A DNA stretch of 64,000 nt from DASSJT01 sp963715025 (GCA_963715025.1 CAVQQQ010000002.1:682001-746000); one strand, 5' to 3'; numbered from the stretch's first letter, positions 1 to 7,540 are shown. The notes: generated by a model not told the origin, from the sequence alone. Numbers and translations are program-made.

Positions 1-262
1 GGTCATGCGCCTGGGCGAACTCGTCCTGCTTTGAGACCGAGTCCATGCTGATCCCCAGCCGCCGTGCGCCCGCGCCGGCGAATTCGGACGCGAGGTCGCG
101 GAAGTGGCACGCCTCCTTGGTGCAGCCAGCCGTCATCGCTGCCGGATAGAAGAACAGGACTACGGGTCCGGACTTCAGCTCCTCGGTGAGCCGGTGGACC
201 GCTCCGGCCTGGTCGGGCAGCTCGAAGTCGGGCGCAACGTCTCCCACTTTGATGGCCTTCAC
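1..262 (-). CDS. peroxiredoxin, BCP/PrxQ type (partial, runs off left edge)
   Basis: Reading leftwards from a GTG at 262, the frame stays open to the window edge and gives about 87 residues. They contain the peroxiredoxin signature FFYPAAMTAGCTKEACHFRD. The first Cys is the peroxidatic one; the second, four residues on (C-x4-C), is the resolving Cys placement of the bacterioferritin-comigratory/PrxQ group. The family reduces hydroperoxides in the cytoplasm, using thioredoxin-like partners. Upstream of the GTG is a purine-rich GAGGAGACG stretch usable as a ribosome site. The C-terminal half lies outside the window, so complete length and any fusion are unknown. Family assignment is firm; the subtype is inferred from the Cys spacing. 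Confidence 0.85.
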   Translation of the reverse strand, partial: MKAIKVGDVAPDFELPDQAGAVHRLTEELKSGPVVLFFYPAAMTAGCTKEACHFRDLASEFAGAGARRLGISMDSVSKQDEFAQAHD

Positions 263-381
263 GGTTCGTCTCCTCACGCTGTCGCTGGTTTCCGGCGGAT
301 GCCTCGCGTGCCCGTCACGTTGCTGCCCGGATGTCCTCATCGTGCCACCGGCTCCCTCGCCGATCGAGACGACGGCTTTGG

Positions 382-406
382 ATTTATATAGATTGGCTAT
401 GTAAAT
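382..406. promoter_or_regulatory. 25-bp dyad, probable MarR operator
   Basis: ATTTATATAG-N5-CTATGTAAAT is an inverted repeat with 10-bp arms and one mismatched pair. It is strikingly AT-rich in this GC-rich DNA. It ends 9 bases before the marR start codon and overlaps a candidate -10 (TAAATT, 402-407). Position and symmetry fit autorepression by the MarR protein encoded next door (inference). Confidence 0.6.
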
Positions 407-415
407 TGCCTCGAC

Positions 416-880
416 GTGACCGAACCGGGCCCAGCACGTGACGACCTCGGCAGCGAACTCCTGCGCGCTGCCGCGCTGCTCACCCGGTGGGCGAGCCGAC
501 ATGCCGCCCTCGACCTGCCGCTGGCCCAGGCGCGGCTCCTCTCCCTGGTCCAAGAGATCGGCCCGGTGCGAATCGGTGAGCTCGCCGCCGCCGACCACTG
601 CAGCCAACCGACCATGAGCGTCCAGGTGCAAGTGCTCGAGTCGCAGGGATGGCTGGAGCGCTCGATCGATCCGGCAGACTCGCGGGCCAGCCTGATCTGC
701 TTGACCAGGTCTGGTCACCGCGCCCTCGAACGGGCCCGGGAAGCACGCCGGGACGCCGTCAAGCCCCTCCTGCAGACCCTCGACGCCTCGGACCGCAGGC
801 GCCTCAGAGACGCGGTGCGCGTCATCGACGGGATCCTCGGGGCAGTCTCCCCGGCCGCACGCTCCCACCGAAAGGACTGA
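416..880 (+). CDS. MarR-family transcriptional regulator
   Basis: A 154-residue protein of typical MarR length. The winged-helix core (about residues 40-110) includes VRIGELAAADHCSQPTMSVQ (recognition helix) and a wing around DPADSRASLICLT, followed by a helical C-terminal dimerisation part. MarR proteins bind palindromic operators as dimers and usually release them when a small lipophilic ligand binds, relieving repression of an efflux gene. The start is a GTG directly after an AT-rich dyad that is probably its operator. The next gene, eight bases downstream, is the remnant of an MFS transporter, the usual target of such a regulator, so this repressor appears to have lost its main client. 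Confidence 0.88.
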   Translation: MTEPGPARDDLGSELLRAAALLTRWASRHAALDLPLAQARLLSLVQEIGPVRIGELAAADHCSQPTMSVQVQVLESQGWLERSIDPADSRASLICLTRSGHRALERAREARRDAVKPLLQTLDASDRRRLRDAVRVIDGILGAVSPAARSHRKD

Positions 881-888
881 ACGCCCCT

Positions 889-1324
889 ATGTGGCGCCAA
901 CCCAAGACCGTCTGGGCCCCTTCCCGCTCGACCTTTCCGCGCACGGCGTGGGATGGGTCTTCTTCGGCTCGGGGCTGCTGCTCGCCCTGACCTCGGTCGT
1001 CGTCGCTCCGTGGATCCAGCGGCGGGTCGGCACCACGGTCGCGATCGTGGGCGCCCTTCTCGGGTTCGCCGCGATCCTGGCCGCGATGGCCGTCTGGACC
1101 GAGTACAAGCCGGTGCCGATCGGCGGCGTGGTCCTCGCCGGCGCCTTCCTCGGGATCAACAACACGCTGATCACCGAGACCGTCATGAAAGTGGCCCCGG
1201 TCGAGCGCGGGGTGGCCTCCGCGGCATACAGCTTCGTCCGGTTCTCCGGTGGCGCGGCGGCGCCGTGGCTGGCCGGCTCGGCTCGGAGGTGGAGGCCGAG
1301 GCGGTCACCGTCGGAGACGCCTGA
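889..1324 (+). pseudogene. MFS transporter remnant, internally deleted and frame-shifted
   Basis: Three pieces of one transporter lie in three different frames. ATG 889 opens MWRQPKTVWA, a typical start of DHA2-like drug efflux MFS proteins. The next piece, in another frame from about 915, is a mid-protein stretch with three hydrophobic helices (GVGWVFFGSGLLLALTSVVV, then VAIVGALLGFAAILAAMAVW, then GGVVLAGAFLGINNTLI). A third frame after about 1265 gives GRLGSEVEAEAVTVGDA and a TGA at 1322-1324. A complete MFS protein needs roughly 400 residues; only about 145 codons remain, so a large N-terminal block has been lost besides the shifts. This is gene decay, not a single sequencing error. The adjacent MarR gene and its operator are intact. 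Confidence 0.8.
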
Positions 1325-1358
1325 CTCGTGTCATCCCGGCAGCGCACGGCGCCACCCG

Positions 1359-1364
1359 TAGGCT
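1359..1364 (+). promoter_or_regulatory. -10 box TAGGCT of a leaderless promoter
   Basis: TAGGCT is followed by six bases and then the GTG of the HipA-like gene. The same TAGGCTGGCGCC sequence occurs before cphB. Confidence 0.5.
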
Positions 1365-1370
1365 GGCGCC

Positions 1371-2138
1371 GTGCTCGACCAGGTCACAGCCACCCGCTAC
1401 GTCACGCCGCTGCGCGAGGGCGGGTCCCTGCCCGGGCTGGTCGAGGCCGACGACGACGGCATCTACGTGGTGAAGTTCCGCGGCGCGGGCCAGGGGCTCA
1501 AGGTCCTGGTCGCCGAGGTGATCGTGGGCGAGCTGGCCCGGCGCCTATCGATCCCGGTGCCGCGGATGGTCGACATCGACATCCAGGCGCCGATGGCAAG
1601 GTACGAGGCCGACGAGGAGGTCCAGGACCTGCTCAACGCCAGCCTGGGCTCCAACCTCGGCGTGGACTTCCTTCCCGGGTCCTTCGGCTACGACGGCTCG
1701 CGGCCTCCGGAGCCGGACGCCGCCGCCGACATCCTCTGGCTCGATGCCTTCACCGCGAACGTCGACCGCACCTGGGCCAACCCCAACCTCCTGGTCTGGC
1801 ACCGGCGCACGTGGGCCATCGACCACGGCGCCGCCCTGTACTTCCACCACTCCTGGCCACGGCGGCCGCCAGACCCCGAGCGATTCGCGCGCCAGCCCTT
1901 CGACACCTCTCAGCACGTGCTGGCCGAGGTGGCGCAGAACCCGGCCAAGGCCCACGCGCGGATGGCGCCACAGCTCAGCGATCAGCTGGTCGACGACGTT
2001 CTCGCGGCCGTGCCCGGGGAGTGGCTCGAGGCGACCGACGACCTGCCCGATGCGGCGGCGGTGCGCCAGTCCTACCGCGACCACCTCGCAGCCCGCGCCG
2101 CAACCCCGAAGGCCTGGCTGCCCGGAGGCACCGCATGA
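1371..2138 (+). CDS. HipA-family kinase-like protein
   Basis: A 255-residue protein of the short HipA-like kinase family, without the N-terminal subdomain of canonical HipA. YVVKFRGAGQG (about 30-40) should supply the ATP-binding lysine. The stretch DAFTANVDRTWANPNLLVW (about 126-144) matches the HipA catalytic loop, with the catalytic Asp in VDR and a metal-binding Asn after it, and AIDHGAALYFH carries the second metal-binding Asp. HipA enzymes are Ser/Thr kinases that phosphorylate translation factors; the substrate here is unknown. The start is a GTG placed six bases after a TAGGCT -10 box. Its stop overlaps the start of the next gene (ATGA), so the two are translationally coupled. Confidence 0.8.
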   Translation: MLDQVTATRYVTPLREGGSLPGLVEADDDGIYVVKFRGAGQGLKVLVAEVIVGELARRLSIPVPRMVDIDIQAPMARYEADEEVQDLLNASLGSNLGVDFLPGSFGYDGSRPPEPDAAADILWLDAFTANVDRTWANPNLLVWHRRTWAIDHGAALYFHHSWPRRPPDPERFARQPFDTSQHVLAEVAQNPAKAHARMAPQLSDQLVDDVLAAVPGEWLEATDDLPDAAAVRQSYRDHLAARAATPKAWLPGGTA

Positions 2139-2515
2139 GCCTGCATCCCTACCAGTACGTCACCCTGCGCTGCGTTCCCCGCGTGGACCGCGAGGAGTTC
2201 CTCAACGTGGGCATCGTCCTCTACAGCCAGAGCGCCGACTTCCTCGACGCCGCCTTCGGGCTCGACGAGGCCCGGCTCCGTGCAGTGGCCCCGGACCTCG
2301 ACCTGGCCTCAGTCCACGACGTGCTCGACACCGTGTGTCGCATCTGCCGCGGCGAGCTTGGTCGTGGCCTTCCGCACCTCGGCTCGGCGGGCCGCCGGTT
2401 CGGCTGGCTCAGCGCGCCGCGCAGCACCGTCGTCCAGCCGGGGCCGGTGCACGGTGGCCTCACCGCCGACCCGGCCGCTGAGCTGCAGCACCTTCTCCGG
2501 CGACTCGTGTCCTGA
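2135..2515 (+). CDS. DUF3037 domain protein, coupled to the HipA-like kinase
   Basis: A 126-residue protein starting at the ATG inside the ATGA overlap with the kinase gene. YQYVTLRCVPRVDREEFLNV, followed by GIVLYSQ, is the conserved opening of DUF3037 proteins, whose biochemical role is not known. No membrane segment or signal peptide is visible. The tight coupling to a HipA-like kinase is seen in many actinobacteria and proteobacteria, so the pair probably works as a module (inference). No HipB-like DNA-binding antitoxin lies on either side, so it is not a standard hipBA toxin-antitoxin pair. Confidence 0.8.
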   Translation: MSLHPYQYVTLRCVPRVDREEFLNVGIVLYSQSADFLDAAFGLDEARLRAVAPDLDLASVHDVLDTVCRICRGELGRGLPHLGSAGRRFGWLSAPRSTVVQPGPVHGGLTADPAAELQHLLRRLVS

Positions 2516-2541
2516 GATCGCCCATGCGCAGTCGGAGTGTC

Positions 2542-2547
2542 TAAGGT
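2542..2547 (+). promoter_or_regulatory. -10 box TAAGGT of a leaderless promoter
   Basis: TAAGGT ends seven bases before the ATG of the PEBP-like gene. No ribosome site is present, which supports a transcript starting at or next to the ATG. Confidence 0.45.
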
Positions 2548-2554
2548 CGAGGCC

Positions 2555-3109
2555 ATGAGTCTCGAACGCGCCCTGGCACCCAACCCCTATGACCACCTCC
2601 CGCCGGTGCCCTCCTTCCGGGTCTGGAGCAGCTCCTTCTCCGACGGCGACACCCTTCCCACCCAGCACTGCTACAACAGCTGGGGGATCTCCGGCGACAA
2701 CGTCTCACCCCACCTGGCGTGGGACGGCGCCCCTGAAGGCACCAAGTCGTATGCCGTCACCTGCTTCGACCCCGACGCGCCAACACCGAGCGGGTTCTGG
2801 CACTGGCTCGTGCTCGGCATCCCGGCATCGGTGCACGAGCTCCCGGAGGGTGCGGGGGCCACTGGCGGGGACCTCCTGCCTGAGGGTGCCTTCCAGGTCG
2901 TGAACGACTTCGGCACCAAGGACTTCGGTGGCGCGGCGCCCCCCGAGGGCGACCGGGCGCACCGCTACCTGTTCGCCGTGCACGCGCTGGACACCGAGGA
3001 CCTCGGCATCGACGACTCGGTGAGCGCGGCCGTCGCCGCGTTCAACGCGGGGTTCCACACGCTGGCGCGTGGCGTGATCAGCGCCACGTGGCAGAACACC
3101 GGAACGTGA
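2555..3109 (+). CDS. YbhB/YbcL-type phosphatidylethanolamine-binding-like protein
   Basis: A 184-residue protein of the bacterial PEBP (Raf-kinase-inhibitor-like) family. The ligand-pocket motif FDPDAPTPSGFWHWLVLGIP (about 72-91) and the later HRYLFAVHALD are diagnostic. It lacks a signal peptide and is probably cytoplasmic. The bacterial members have no settled function. I chose ATG 2555, not an in-frame GTG at 2537, because a TAAGGT -10 box lies seven bases before it and would remove the GTG from the transcript. It is a single gene, convergent with the methyltransferase downstream. Confidence 0.88.
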   Translation: MSLERALAPNPYDHLPPVPSFRVWSSSFSDGDTLPTQHCYNSWGISGDNVSPHLAWDGAPEGTKSYAVTCFDPDAPTPSGFWHWLVLGIPASVHELPEGAGATGGDLLPEGAFQVVNDFGTKDFGGAAPPEGDRAHRYLFAVHALDTEDLGIDDSVSAAVAAFNAGFHTLARGVISATWQNTGT

Positions 3110-3136
3110 TGGCCCTGGGACGCTGAGACCGTGGCT

Positions 3137-3216
3137 CTCGAGGACACCGGGACTCGAGGACACCGGGACTCGAGGACACCGGGACTCGAGGACACCGGGT
3201 CTCGAGGACACCGGGA
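3137..3216. repeat. five 16-bp tandem repeats (CTCGAGGACACCGGGA)
   Basis: Five uninterrupted copies of CTCGAGGACACCGGGA occupy 80 bp. Only the last base of the fourth copy differs (T for A). They lie between two convergent genes and just before the methyltransferase stop codon. Near-perfect identity implies recent expansion by slippage or unequal crossover. Confidence 0.95.
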
Positions 3217-3226
3217 GCCACCCCGC

Positions 3227-4048
3227 TCAGCACCCCCCGGGCGGCCAGCGCAAGGCCCACGCTGCTACGGCGCCGGCCGCCGCTACGTTGAGCGAGTCCA
3301 CTCCCCCGGCCATCGGGATCGTCACCATCAGGTCTGCGCCCTCGATGGTGTGTGCCGAGAGCCCGTCTCCCTCCGTGCCGAGGACGAGCGCCAGGCGGTC
3401 GGGCGGATTCGCCGCCAGGTCGTCCAAGCTCGTCGCCGACTCGGACAGGGCGAGCGTCGCGACCGTGAAACCGGCGCGCCGCAGTGCGTCGATCCCCCCC
3501 GGCCAGGGATCGACGCGGGTCCACGGCACTTGGAAGACGGTGCCCATCGATACGCGAATCGCCCTGCGGTACAGCGGATCCGCACACCGGGGGGTGACGA
3601 GGACTGCGCCCACGCCGAGCGCGGCCGCGCTGCGGAAGACAGCCCCGACGTTCGTGTGGTCCACGATGTCTTCCAGGACGAAGACGCGGTGTGCCTTGGC
3701 CAGGACCTTGTCCAGACCGGGCAATGCCGGGCGGTGCATCGCCGCCAGCGCGCCGCGGTGCAGGTGGAACCCGGTGAGCGCCTGGATGACTTCGTGGTCA
3801 CCGACGAAGACGGGTACGCCGTTCGCCTCGGCTGCCTCGACGACGTCACGCAGGTCGGTGAGCCACCGCTGGGACATGAGGAACGAACGCGGCCGGTGGC
3901 CCGCCGCGAGTGCGCGACGGATCACCTTCTCCGACTCGGCGATGTACAGCCCGCGCTCCGGCTCGCTGCGACGACGCAGGGCCACGTCGGTGAGGCCGAC
4001 GTAGTCGAGCAGCCGCTCGTCGGAGAGGTTCTCGATTCGGGTCGGCAC
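3227..4048 (-). CDS. TrmH/SpoU-family RNA 2'-O-methyltransferase
   Basis: About 273 residues with an N-terminal RNA-binding extension (the GLYIAESEKVIRRAL region) and a C-terminal SPOUT trefoil-knot domain. Motif 1 is NVGAVFRSAAALGVGAVLVT, motif 2 LVLGTEGDGLS, and motif 3 VTIPMAGGVDSLNVAAAGAV. The Asn and Ser of the knot bind S-adenosylmethionine. The family methylates ribose 2'-OH groups of rRNA or tRNA; the target nucleotide cannot be read from sequence. There are two nearby GTG starts (4054 and 4048). I prefer 4048 because TAGTCT at 4055-4060 would be its -10, six bases away. Confidence 0.88.
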   Translation of the reverse strand: MPTRIENLSDERLLDYVGLTDVALRRRSEPERGLYIAESEKVIRRALAAGHRPRSFLMSQRWLTDLRDVVEAAEANGVPVFVGDHEVIQALTGFHLHRGALAAMHRPALPGLDKVLAKAHRVFVLEDIVDHTNVGAVFRSAAALGVGAVLVTPRCADPLYRRAIRVSMGTVFQVPWTRVDPWPGGIDALRRAGFTVATLALSESATSLDDLAANPPDRLALVLGTEGDGLSAHTIEGADLMVTIPMAGGVDSLNVAAAGAVAAWALRWPPGGC

Positions 4049-4054
4049 CCGCAC

Positions 4055-4060
4055 AGACTA
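4055..4060 (-). promoter_or_regulatory. -10 box TAGTCT of a leaderless promoter
   Basis: On the minus strand TAGTCT is followed by six bases and the GTG at 4048. Confidence 0.45.
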
Positions 4061-4126
4061 GGCACACGGCCTTGCGGCCCGAACCCATGGGCGGACCCAC
4101 GACCCGGGCGACGCGCCTCGGAGTGG

Positions 4127-4894
4127 TCAGTCCAGCACCAGGATCTTGAGGATCGCGACCACACCGATCAGCACGATGAGGCCGCGGAGGGCGAGTGGGG
4201 GCAGTCGGCGCCCGACCGTGGACCCGACGATCCCGCCGGCGAAGGCACCCACGCCGACCAGCCCCGCGACGGCCCAGTTGATGGTGCCCCAGGCGACGAG
4301 CATGAACGTGATCGCGGCGACGGCGTTGACGACCGTGCCGAGCACGTTCTTGTAGCCGTTCAGCCGCTGCAGCGGCTCGGCGCTCAGGGCCGTCATGATG
4401 CCCATCAGCAGGACTCCCTGAGCGGCACCGAAATAGCCTCCGTAGATGCCCGCGAGGAACACGCCGGCCATCATCGCCCACTGGTGCCAGGGCACCGGCC
4501 GGTCGGTATGCCGGGTGGCCGCCAGCGCCTGGAGGCGCGGGCCGGCGATGACGAGGACGACGCCAAGCAGGATGAGCACCGGGACGATGGCGCTGAAGGC
4601 CGACTCGGGCAGCACGAGCAGCAAGAGCGCACCGACTACCGCACCGAGGAATGACATGGGCATGAGTCGGCGCAGTGCGTCCTGGGCCCCGGAGAGCTCG
4701 CGCCGGTAGCCGTGGACCCCGGTGATCCCGCCGAAGACGAGGCCGATCGTGTTGGAGACGTTGGCCGTCACGGGTGGGATGCCGAAGAACAGCAACGTCG
4801 GGAACGTGATGAGGGTGCCCGACCCCACGATCGTGTTGATGGTGCCTGCGGCCAGGCCCGCAAGCAGAATGCAGGCGACCTCGACGGCAGACAC
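4127..4894 (-). CDS. TSUP (TauE/SafE) family membrane permease
   Basis: A 255-residue, strongly hydrophobic protein with about eight predicted membrane segments in two halves. Both halves carry the family glycine-rich pattern: AAGTINTIVGSGTLITFPTL near the N-terminus and GIYGGYFGAAQGVLLMGI near residue 150. TSUP proteins sit in the inner membrane and move sulfite, sulfoacetate or other small organosulfur anions; the substrate here is unknown, and the gene is far from the sulfate-reduction operon. The GTG start lies inside a perfect 13-bp-stem hairpin (4892-4922), and no ribosome site is visible before it, so either expression is limited by that hairpin or a later start is used. Confidence 0.85.
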   Translation of the reverse strand: MSAVEVACILLAGLAAGTINTIVGSGTLITFPTLLFFGIPPVTANVSNTIGLVFGGITGVHGYRRELSGAQDALRRLMPMSFLGAVVGALLLLVLPESAFSAIVPVLILLGVVLVIAGPRLQALAATRHTDRPVPWHQWAMMAGVFLAGIYGGYFGAAQGVLLMGIMTALSAEPLQRLNGYKNVLGTVVNAVAAITFMLVAWGTINWAVAGLVGVGAFAGGIVGSTVGRRLPPLALRGLIVLIGVVAILKILVLD

Positions 4895-4922
4895 CGGGCC
4901 ACCCTAGCGGGGTGGCCCGGTG
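4892..4922. terminator. perfect 13-bp hairpin after the nfeD-SPFH pair
   Basis: CACCGGGCCACCC and its exact complement are separated by five bases. The stem lies 20 bases beyond the SPFH stop codon and covers the start codon of the TSUP gene. There is no T-run after it, as is common for GC-rich actinobacterial terminators. Confidence 0.6.
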
Positions 4923-4941
4923 CCCTCAGGTGTGCGTTTTG

Positions 4942-6060
4942 TCAGCGCTGCTGGTCGCCCTCGGGCGGCTCCGGGACGGAGCCCGCGGGGGGGAGGATCG
5001 GCGGCTGGACCTGGGGACCCGGCTGGGCGTGCTCGGTGGCTTCCTGGCTCGCCTTGCCGGCCATTCCGTGCGCCTCGGCCAGGGCCCGCCTGGGGTCCTC
5101 GAGTGTGGTGCCCTCGAACACGTCGGCCTCGTGGCCCGGGTCGACCCACGGCTCTTCGTCGCCTCCATCGGGGCTGGGGCCCCTCTCAGCAGCGCCGAGG
5201 GCACCGCCGATGCCGCGCAGAGCGTCAGTGAGCTCGCTGGGGATGATCCACATCTTGTTCGAGTCCCCGCGCGCGATCTGTGGCAGCACCTGCAGGTACT
5301 GGTAGGCGAGCAGCTTCTGCGTGGGTTTGCCGCGGTGGATGGCGTCGAACACCTGCTGGATGGCACGGGCCTGGCCCTGTGCCTCGAGGATGCGGGCCTG
5401 CGCCGAACCCTCGGCGCGCAGGATCTGGCTCTGCTTCTCGCCCTCGGCGGTAAGGATGTTGGACTGCTTGGTGCCCTCCGCGATGAGGATGACGGCGCGC
5501 CGGTCTCGCTCGGCCTTCATCTGCTTCTCCATCGACTCCTGGATCGACATCGGCGGGTCGATGGCCTTGAGCTCGACGCGGTTGGCGCGAATGCCCCACT
5601 TGCCCGTGGCGTCGTCGAGGACTCCGCGGAGCTGGGCGTTGATCTGGTCGCGGCTGGTCAGGGTCTGCTCGAGGTCGAGCGAGCCAATGACGTTACGCAG
5701 CGTGGTCACCGTGAGCTGCTCGATGCCCTGGATGAAGTTGGCAATCTCATAGACCGCCGACTTCGCGTCGATCACCGAGTAGTAGATGACCGTGTCGATG
5801 TTGACGACGAGGTTGTCCGAGGTGATCACCGACTGTGGCGGGAACGAGACGACCTGCTCGCGGAGGTCGATGTTGGCGCGGACCTTGTCGACGAAGGGCA
5901 CCAGGAAGTGGATGCCCCCCTCGAGCGTGCGCGAGTAGCGGCCGAGCCGCTCGATGATCAGAGCCGTCTGCTGGGGAACGATCCGGACCGTGCGGAAGAG
6001 CACGACCGTGGCAAAGATGAGGAGCAGGAACAGGACGATGAACCCTGCATTGAACGACAC
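4942..6060 (-). CDS. SPFH/band-7 (stomatin-like, paraslipin-type) membrane protein
   Basis: A 372-residue protein. One N-terminal membrane anchor (about 4-24, GFIVLFLLLIFATVVLF) is followed by an SPFH domain (about 27-200, IVPQQTALIIERLGRYSRTL). Next comes an Ala/Glu-rich coiled-coil stretch (QSNILTAEGEKQSQILRAEG, about 205-245), then a Pro/Glu-rich acidic tail. SPFH proteins form large oligomeric rings at the membrane and help organise membrane domains and proteolysis. The gene follows nfeD by four bases and forms a classic NfeD/SPFH pair with it. A strong hairpin ends the unit. Confidence 0.9.
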   Translation of the reverse strand: MSFNAGFIVLFLLLIFATVVLFRTVRIVPQQTALIIERLGRYSRTLEGGIHFLVPFVDKVRANIDLREQVVSFPPQSVITSDNLVVNIDTVIYYSVIDAKSAVYEIANFIQGIEQLTVTTLRNVIGSLDLEQTLTSRDQINAQLRGVLDDATGKWGIRANRVELKAIDPPMSIQESMEKQMKAERDRRAVILIAEGTKQSNILTAEGEKQSQILRAEGSAQARILEAQGQARAIQQVFDAIHRGKPTQKLLAYQYLQVLPQIARGDSNKMWIIPSELTDALRGIGGALGAAERGPSPDGGDEEPWVDPGHEADVFEGTTLEDPRRALAEAHGMAGKASQEATEHAQPGPQVQPPILPPAGSVPEPPEGDQQR

Positions 6061-6063
6061 GAC

Positions 6064-6531
6064 TTACTCCGTTTCCTGACCCGCCGCGTCGCTGACGACG
6101 ATCGCGGTGGCCCCCTCGATGGCGATGACCCGGACTTCCTGCCCGGGCTGACACACGGCAGCCCCACCGGGGATGCGTGCGGACCAGGTCTCCCCGGCCA
6201 GCTTGACCCGGCCATCGGTCTCCGTGACCGTCTGGAGCACGCGGGCGACCCGACCCACCAGGCCAGTGGCCCCGATCCGATGGCTGACCTCGGAGTCCAT
6301 GAACCGGCGCTTCAGAATGGGACGAACCAGGAAGAGCAGGAGTGCTGCCACGATCACTGCGACGATGACCTGGGCCGCGAAGCTGCCCCCTGCCGCGGAC
6401 ACGACCGCTGCAGCGAGCGCGCCCCCGGCCATCATCACGAAGACGAAGTCGACCGTTGCCGCCTCGATGGCGGCGAGGACGAGCGCGAGGCCGACCCACC
6501 CCAGCCAGGTGTTGTCCCCGAACCACTCCAT
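6064..6531 (-). CDS. NfeD-family membrane protein (short form)
   Basis: A 155-residue protein. Three or four hydrophobic helices fill the first 80 residues (AALVLAAIEAATVDFVFVMM and onward). The rest is a soluble OB-fold typical of NfeD C-termini (GATGLVGRVARVLQ ... GEVRVIAIEGATAIV-like strands). Short NfeD proteins lack the ClpP-like protease domain and partner SPFH proteins, as here with the adjacent downstream gene. I chose ATG 6531 because GGAGG sits seven bases before it; an in-frame GTG at 6555 would lose that ribosome site. Confidence 0.87.
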   Translation of the reverse strand: MEWFGDNTWLGWVGLALVLAAIEAATVDFVFVMMAGGALAAAVVSAAGGSFAAQVIVAVIVAALLLFLVRPILKRRFMDSEVSHRIGATGLVGRVARVLQTVTETDGRVKLAGETWSARIPGGAAVCQPGQEVRVIAIEGATAIVVSDAAGQETE

Positions 6532-6672
6532 TGACGCTTCCTCCAGGTTGTCCACAGCCCGCGGCTGCGATGCCTCAGATGGGCTCAGTGCCCGTGTATG
6601 ACTGCCTGGCTCGGGTTCCGCTTAGGTGGCCATGAGCCGGGATGCTGTGCTGAATCTACGACGCGGAGGGCC

Positions 6673-7467
6673 TCATCGGGGTTCCTGGCGGGCGCGTGCC
6701 GTCCACCGGTCTCCGTGGCGCTCCAAAATGAGCGGCATCGCAAAGGTCTTCGACAGGTTCTCCTCGGTGAGGGCCACCTCGATCGGGCCTTGCGCGACCA
6801 CCCTCCCGTCGCGGAGGAGCAGCACGTCGGTGAAGGCCGCAGGGATCTCCTCGACGTGGTGGGTCACCAGCACGAGAGCGGGAGCGGCGAGGTCAGCAGC
6901 CAGGTCGCCGAGCCGGCGCACGAGGTCCTCTCGTCCGGCCAGGTCCAGCCCGGCAGCCGGCTCGTCGAGGAGCATCAGCTCGGGATCGGTCATGAGGGCT
7001 CGGGCGATCTGGACCCGCTTCCGCTCCCCTTCGGACAGCGTGCCGTAGCGACGGCCGGCCAGGGCGTCGGCGCCGAGGGTGCGCAGCAGCTCGAGGGCGC
7101 GCCCGTGGTCGAGGTCCTGGTATTCCTCGCGCCACCGTCCCACGACCCCGTAGGACGCCGTCACCACGACGTCTCGAACCACCTCGCCACCGGGAATGCG
7201 GTCGGCCAGGGCCACGGACGACAGTCCGATCCGGGGGCGCAGCTCGAACACGTCGACGGCGCCGAGCACCTCGCCCAGGATCCCTGCGACGCCGCGGGTC
7301 GGGTGCATGCGACCGGCGGCGACCTGGAGCAGTGTGGTCTTGCCAGCGCCGTTGGGGCCGAGGACGACCCAGCGCTGGCCCTCCTCGACCTCCCAGTCGA
7401 TGTCGTCGAGGAGAGTGCTCGTGCCCCGGACCACGCTGACGCCGGCGAAGGCAAGCACATCGCTCAT
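6673..7467 (-). CDS. ABC transporter ATP-binding protein
   Basis: A 264-residue stand-alone ATPase. Walker A is GPNGAGKTT at residues 37-45, the signature is LSEGERKRV near 143-151, Walker B is LMLLDEPAAGLDLAG near 161-175, and the switch His is in VLVTHH. The signature has E in place of the usual second G (LSEGE). This occurs in ModF/YnjD- and molybdate-like or iron-type ATPases, but no permease or binding protein lies nearby, so the substrate is unknown. The start follows a TAGGGT -10 box by six bases, and the gene stands alone. Confidence 0.85.
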   Translation of the reverse strand: MSDVLAFAGVSVVRGTSTLLDDIDWEVEEGQRWVVLGPNGAGKTTLLQVAAGRMHPTRGVAGILGEVLGAVDVFELRPRIGLSSVALADRIPGGEVVRDVVVTASYGVVGRWREEYQDLDHGRALELLRTLGADALAGRRYGTLSEGERKRVQIARALMTDPELMLLDEPAAGLDLAGREDLVRRLGDLAADLAAPALVLVTHHVEEIPAAFTDVLLLRDGRVVAQGPIEVALTEENLSKTFAMPLILERHGDRWTARARQEPR

Positions 7468-7473
7468 GGGCGA

Positions 7474-7479
7474 ACCCTA
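7474..7479 (-). promoter_or_regulatory. -10 box TAGGGT of a leaderless promoter
   Basis: On the minus strand TAGGGT is followed by TCGCCC and the ATG at 7467. Confidence 0.5.
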
Positions 7480-7528
7480 GTTGACCGAGGTGCTGCCACC
7501 TGGACCCACCACCGCTTGGTGTCGCCCC

Positions 7529-7534
7529 TAGCAT
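7529..7534 (+). promoter_or_regulatory. -10 box TAGCAT of a leaderless promoter
   Basis: TAGCAT is followed by six bases and the ATG at 7541. With the box at 7474-7479 it forms a back-to-back promoter pair. Confidence 0.5.
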
Positions 7535-7540
7535 GGTCAG

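Noticed and set aside
1371..2515. Classical hipBA toxin-antitoxin system
   Set aside because: No HipB-type helix-turn-helix protein is adjacent, and the partner is a DUF3037 protein.
3137..3216. CRISPR-like array
   Set aside because: The copies are directly adjacent with no unique spacers and no cas gene is present.
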